This document shows positions 60,900-64,000 of a stretch of 64,000 bases of DNA, piece by piece. How positions within the stretch are numbered: the stretch's first letter is position 1; each line of letters opens with the position of its first letter. The stretch lies in assembly GCF_029027965.1 (NCBI RefSeq), contig NZ_CP119082.1, positions 2,899,001 to 2,963,000 of the forward strand, given 5' to 3'. The translations under genes were made by a program, and so were the position numbers. The DNA is from Paracoccus sp. S3-43. Its GTDB lineage: Bacteria > Pseudomonadota > Alphaproteobacteria > Rhodobacterales > Rhodobacteraceae. Below the pieces are notes generated by a model that saw only the letters and a list, made by a program, of their open reading frames with translations, was not told where the DNA came from and made no database searches.

Positions 60900-61724
60900 G
60901 TGCCCGCAACCCTGACAGAGACGGCGATGGCCCGCCGCCGCGCCGCCGTATCGCGATTCGTCCGCGACCGATACGGGCCGCGCGGCACGTGGCGGCTGCA
61001 CCGCGCGGCGCTTGGGCTGGATCTGCTGCGCGCGCCGCTGAACGTGATGCTGTCGCCGGTCTTCCTGCTGACGCGGCTGCTGGCCTGGCTGCTGGCGCGG
61101 CTGGGCGCGGGCCGCGCGGGCGCCTGGCTGGCGGCGCGGCGGGTGTTCCTGCCCTCGGACATGGGCCGGGTGATCGAGGCCGACCTGATCCGCCTGGTCG
61201 CCGACCTGGACGCCCAGGGCATCGGCCCCGGCGCGCCGCCCGCCGCCGTGCGCCACGAAGCCGCGACCTTGGCCGAGACCCGCAACGCCGTGTCCGAGAT
61301 CACCACGTCGCTGATCGTGCTGGCGGGCGGCTGGCTGCTGTTCAACCGCGCGACGCCGGGGGTGATCTCGCTGGCCGGGCCGCTGGCGGAACTGCGCGCC
61401 CATGCCACGGCGGTGAACGATTTCCTGCTGGGCGACAGGCTGGGCCGCGCCTGGTACTGGGCCTTTCCGGTCGAGCTGTCGCCCTGGGCGGTGGTCCTGA
61501 CCAGCATCGCCCTGGCGGTGATCGGGTCTCTGGTCACGACCTTCGCGGGGCTGGTCGCCGACCCGGTGCAGGCCTGGACGGGCATCCATCGCCGCCGCAT
61601 CCTGCGCCTGCTGGCGCGGCTGGATGCCGCCCGGCCCGGCGGCGGCATCGGGGCCGAGCATATCCTGGCCCGCGCGGGCGACCTGTCGGATGCGGCGCTG
61701 CTTTTGTGGCGGAACCTGCGCTGA
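60900..61724 (+). CDS. Membrane protein, DUF6635-like
   Basis: A 274-residue protein with amphipathic/hydrophobic segments (VMLSPVFLLTRLLAWLLARL; ITTSLIVLAGGWLLFNRAT; AVVLTSIALAVIGSLVTTFA). By eye it fits the uncharacterised DUF6635 group found in Rhodobacterales. The start is GTG 60900; ATG 60927 (MARRRAAVSR) is an alternative. Divergent from ileS. Confidence 0.7.
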   Translation: MPATLTETAMARRRAAVSRFVRDRYGPRGTWRLHRAALGLDLLRAPLNVMLSPVFLLTRLLAWLLARLGAGRAGAWLAARRVFLPSDMGRVIEADLIRLVADLDAQGIGPGAPPAAVRHEAATLAETRNAVSEITTSLIVLAGGWLLFNRATPGVISLAGPLAELRAHATAVNDFLLGDRLGRAWYWAFPVELSPWAVVLTSIALAVIGSLVTTFAGLVADPVQAWTGIHRRRILRLLARLDAARPGGGIGAEHILARAGDLSDAALLLWRNLR

Positions 61725-61731
61725 CCCTCGG

Positions 61732-62193
61732 TCAGCCCCGGCCGCGATAGCCCGCGACGCCCTGATCCGGCAGCCACAGCCCGGCGGGCGCCGGGCCGGT
61801 CTGCCAGAACACGTCGATGGGCATCCCGCCGCGCGGATACCAATATCCGCCGATCCGCAGCCACTGCGGCGCGATGGCTTGGACCAGCCGCTTGCCGATG
61901 CCCACCGTGCAATCCTCGTGAAAGGCGCCGTGGTTGCGGAAACTGCCCAGGTAAAGCTTCAGCGACTTCGATTCCACCAGCCAGTCGCCGGGCACATAGT
62001 CGATCACCAGATGCGCGAAATCCGGCTGGCCGGTGATCGGGCACAGGCTGGTGAATTCGGGCTGGGTGAAGCGGACGGCATAGACCTCGCCCGCCTGGGG
62101 GTTCGGCACCCTCTCCAGCACGGCCTCCTCGGGGCTGGCGGGCAGGTCGGTCGGGACGCCAAGCTGGGTCAGGGCGTCGGTGTAATGGGCCAT
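61732..62193 (-). CDS. queF: preQ1 synthase (NADPH-dependent 7-cyano-7-deazaguanine reductase)
   Basis: A 153-residue unimodular QueF reducing preQ0 to preQ1 in queuosine synthesis. The active-site Cys is in [20 protein letters not shown], the QueF motif [20 protein letters not shown] carries the Glu and His for substrate binding, and the catalytic Asp follows in EDCTV. Start MAHYTDAL at 62193. It complements queG at 35.9 kb in the same pathway. Confidence 0.95.
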   Translation of the reverse strand: MAHYTDALTQLGVPTDLPASPEEAVLERVPNPQAGEVYAVRFTQPEFTSLCPITGQPDFAHLVIDYVPGDWLVESKSLKLYLGSFRNHGAFHEDCTVGIGKRLVQAIAPQWLRIGGYWYPRGGMPIDVFWQTGPAPAGLWLPDQGVAGYRGRG

Positions 62194-62294
62194 CGGGCTT
62201 CCTTTCGAGCGGCGCGCGGCCATAGCAGCCGCCGCCCCATGCGTCAAACCGCGCCTTGCGCCGGGGCGGGCCGCGCGCCACATAAGACCCGACC

Positions 62295-62714
62295 ATGAAC
62301 AGACAAGCCGCCATGATCCCGCCCCGCTTCGACGTGACCGCCGACCAGATCGACCGCGTGGTGGCCGTCTTCTACGGCGCCGTCCGGCGGCACGAGGTGC
62401 TGGGCCCGGTCTTCGCCAACCACGTCGCCGACTGGCCCGCGCACGAGGCGAGGATCGCCGCCTTCTGGCGCAACGCGATCCTCTATGAACGCAGCTATGA
62501 CGGCAGCCCGATGCGCGCCCATATGCGGGCGGGCGACGTGCGCGCGGAACATTTCCCGGTCTGGCTGGCGCTGTTCGACGAGACCCTGCGCCGCACCCTG
62601 CCGCCGGAAACCGCCCGCGCCTGGTCGGCCCTGGCCCACCGCATCGGCCAGGGCCTGCGCATGGGGGTCGAGGATGTCCGCCCCACCCGCGAAGGCCCGC
62701 CGATCCTGCGCTAG
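62295..62714 (+). CDS. Truncated hemoglobin (group III type)
   Basis: A 139-residue globin: helix B/E region [60 protein letters not shown], and the proximal His in [20 protein letters not shown]. Group III truncated hemoglobins are implicated in NO or O2 chemistry. Its stop overlaps the convergent TRIC gene end by 4 bases. Confidence 0.9.
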   Translation: MNRQAAMIPPRFDVTADQIDRVVAVFYGAVRRHEVLGPVFANHVADWPAHEARIAAFWRNAILYERSYDGSPMRAHMRAGDVRAEHFPVWLALFDETLRRTLPPETARAWSALAHRIGQGLRMGVEDVRPTREGPPILR

Positions 62715-63343
62715 CGGCGCGGCGGGCGCGCCTTGTAGGTCGGCAGGCTCCAGCCCAGAGCCAGGCTGCCCGCCCGCAGCGCGATCACCACCAGCCCGCA
62801 GAAGATCAGCGCCATCGGCCGCGGCATGCCCACGCCGATCAGCGCGACGCCGACCACCGCGCCGCCGAAGGTCGCGGTGACGTAAAGCTCTTTCTGCTTC
62901 AGGACCAGCGGCAGTTCGTTGCCCACCACGTCGCGGATCAGCCCGCCGAAGGTGCCGGTGACGACGCCCATCGCCACCGCGACGACCGGCCCGGCGCCGG
63001 TCTCCAGCGCAAGGCCCACACCCGCCGGAACCGCCACGGCCAGCGCGAAGGCGTCCAGCCAGACGATCAGCCGATAACGGCTTTCGAACAGATGCGCGGT
63101 GAAGAACACCACGACCGCCGCGCCCGCCGTCAGCAGGATCAGTTCCGGCCGCTGCACCCAGAAGACCGGATCGCGCCCCAGCACAAGATCGCGCACCGTG
63201 CCGCCGCCGATGCCGGTCAGCGTGGCGAAGAAGACGAAGCCCACGACATCAAGCTGCGCCCGGCTGGCCACCAGGGCGCCCGTCAACGCAAAGACCAGCA
63301 CGCTGGCATAGTCCAGCCACGGGACCAGATCCGCCAGCGTCAC
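62711..63343 (-). CDS. TRIC/UPF0126 family membrane channel
   Basis: A 210-residue protein with seven hydrophobic helices arranged as two repeats, each with a glycine-rich kink motif: [17 protein letters not shown] and [20 protein letters not shown]. Bacterial TRIC homologues form homotrimeric cation channels. Its ATG overlaps the rnhA stop by 4 bases. Confidence 0.9.
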   Translation of the reverse strand: MTLADLVPWLDYASVLVFALTGALVASRAQLDVVGFVFFATLTGIGGGTVRDLVLGRDPVFWVQRPELILLTAGAAVVVFFTAHLFESRYRLIVWLDAFALAVAVPAGVGLALETGAGPVVAVAMGVVTGTFGGLIRDVVGNELPLVLKQKELYVTATFGGAVVGVALIGVGMPRPMALIFCGLVVIALRAGSLALGWSLPTYKARPPRR

Positions 63344-63807
63344 CCCGTGGCCCTTACGGGCTTGAAGGGCGCCATGCCCGCGCGGGCCAGTTCGTCGGCG
63401 CGTTCGTTTTCGGGGTGGCCCGCATGGCCCTTGATCCAGGCCCAGGTCACGTCATGGCGCCGCCGCGCCTCGTCCAGGCGCTGCCACAATTCGGCATTCT
63501 TGACGGGCTTGCGGTCGGCGGTGCGCCAGCCGTTCTTCTTCCAGCCGTGGATCCACTGGGTCACGCCGTTCTTCACATAGGCGCTGTCGGTGGTGATGGT
63601 GATCGCGGTGGGCCGGGCCAGAACCTCCAGCGCGCTGATCGCGGCCATCAGCTCCATCCGGTTGTTGGTGGTCAGCGCCTCGCCCCCGGCCAGTTCGCGC
63701 TCCTTGACGACGGTATCCCCGTCCATGGCGCGCATCAGCACGCCCCAGCCGCCGGGGCCGGGATTGCCGCTGCACGCGCCGTCGGTCCAGGCGAACAGAT
63801 CAGCCAT
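63340..63807 (-). CDS. rnhA: Ribonuclease HI
   Basis: A 155-residue endonuclease degrading RNA in RNA-DNA hybrids. All four catalytic acidic residues are visible: Asp in [18 protein letters not shown], Glu in [12 protein letters not shown], Asp in ITTDSAYV, and Asp in [15 protein letters not shown], with the flexible-loop His. Start [10 protein letters not shown] at 63807 overlaps the upstream ORF stop. Confidence 0.96.
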   Translation of the reverse strand: MADLFAWTDGACSGNPGPGGWGVLMRAMDGDTVVKERELAGGEALTTNNRMELMAAISALEVLARPTAITITTDSAYVKNGVTQWIHGWKKNGWRTADRKPVKNAELWQRLDEARRRHDVTWAWIKGHAGHPENERADELARAGMAPFKPVRATG

Positions 63808-63949
63808 CCAGCCCCGCATATCCCGGCAGCGCGGCGACGCGATCCAGCCAGCGGTTCACCGCCGCAAACCGCGCCATGTCGAAACCGCCCTTGGTGCCCG
63901 CCCTGACCTTGTCGCTGTTGCCCGAAGAGGGCATCGAATAAAGCCGCAT
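63800..63949 (-). pseudogene. Glutathione S-transferase with large internal deletion
   Basis: A 49-residue frame: MRLYSMPSSGNSDKVR matches a GST N-terminus, and [20 protein letters not shown], then LPGYAGLDG matches the C-terminal helix of the same kind of protein. The roughly 160 residues between are missing, joined in frame through AGTK. Its stop overlaps the rnhA start. Upstream lies a dispersed repeat. Confidence 0.7.
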
Positions 63950-63950
63950 C

Positions 63951-63990
63951 CGTTCTTTGCCTTGGTCCAAATATCCTCGGGGGGGCCGCC
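63951..63990 (-). repeat. Dispersed 'CCCCCGAGGATATTTGG' repeat copy
   Basis: On the minus strand CCCCCCCGAGGATATTTGGA then CCAAGGCAAAGAA, ending 2 bases before the GST remnant start, the same position relative to a start codon as the copy at queG. Confidence 0.65.
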
Positions 63991-64000
63991 GGTTGGCCTG

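Noticed and set aside
1-64000. CRISPR arrays or rRNA genes.
   Set aside because: No regularly spaced repeats and no rRNA-like sequence were seen on either strand.

Overview
The window is high-GC DNA of an alphaproteobacterium. Gene order and family content (yfgM-bamB, ccmI-ruvX-DUF1289, pyrB-pyrC', uvrC-pgsA-moaD-moaE, gltD-gltB, DUF2849-cysI-cysH-DUF934-fpr, a VPLPA-CTERM protein) point to Rhodobacterales, most likely Paracoccus or a close relative. This placement is inference from gene content; no rRNA is present.

Layout. Positions 1-17250 are compact housekeeping chromosome: outer-membrane assembly (bamB, yfgM-like), Fe/Mn superoxide dismutase, cytochrome c maturation (ccmI), ruvX, de novo pyrimidine synthesis (pyrB and a PyrC-like protein lacking metal ligands), plsY, a periplasmic glycerophosphodiesterase, glutamate-cysteine ligase, molybdopterin synthase (moaD/moaE), pgsA, uvrC, an S49 peptidase and a LacI regulator. 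A tRNA-Arg(CCT) at 17346-17422 starts a decayed accessory stretch to about 23.7 kb. It holds a cupin gene coupled to a 5'-truncated gene, an IS3 element, a truncated and frameshifted IS256 element, and the remains of a polyamine-type uptake and oxidation locus (truncated permease, intact permease, broken FAD oxidoreductase).

From 23.7 to 37.8 kb core genes resume: glutamate synthase (gltB and gltD with a secreted protein between them), uppP, an NDUFA9-like reductase, tRNA-Leu(CAG), DoxX, mtgA, a glutathione transferase, queG and cobA. A photolyase stump at 37.85 kb marks the edge of a second accessory region (38.1-44.5 kb). That region carries an IS630 element, an XRE regulator with a palindromic operator, a zinc-ribbon gene with an in-frame amber codon, an AAA/DUF4143 ATPase, and a broken plasmid-type helix-turn-helix/MobV relaxase module. 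It ends at the 3' end of tRNA-Tyr(GTA), as expected for a tRNA-targeted insertion.

From 44.7 kb to the end the core continues: rlmB, a YHS-like protein, a CoA-binding protein, a large OmpA-family protein, the assimilatory sulfate reduction operon with a divergent Lrp regulator, arsC-like, OsmC, an aldo/keto reductase, ileS, queF, a truncated hemoglobin, a TRIC-type channel and rnhA. Two identical IS481 copies in the same orientation flank the sulfur block.

The most unusual observation is a pair of short in-frame inserts, each adding 39 nt, in two unrelated transposase genes (IS256 at about 20073-20117, IS630 at about 38284-38325). Both fold as hairpins with a 21-nt loop identical at 20 of 21 positions and stems of unrelated sequence, and both interrupt a conserved transposase motif. 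They read in different frames, so the conservation is in nucleic acid, not peptide. This looks like a miniature hairpin element family.
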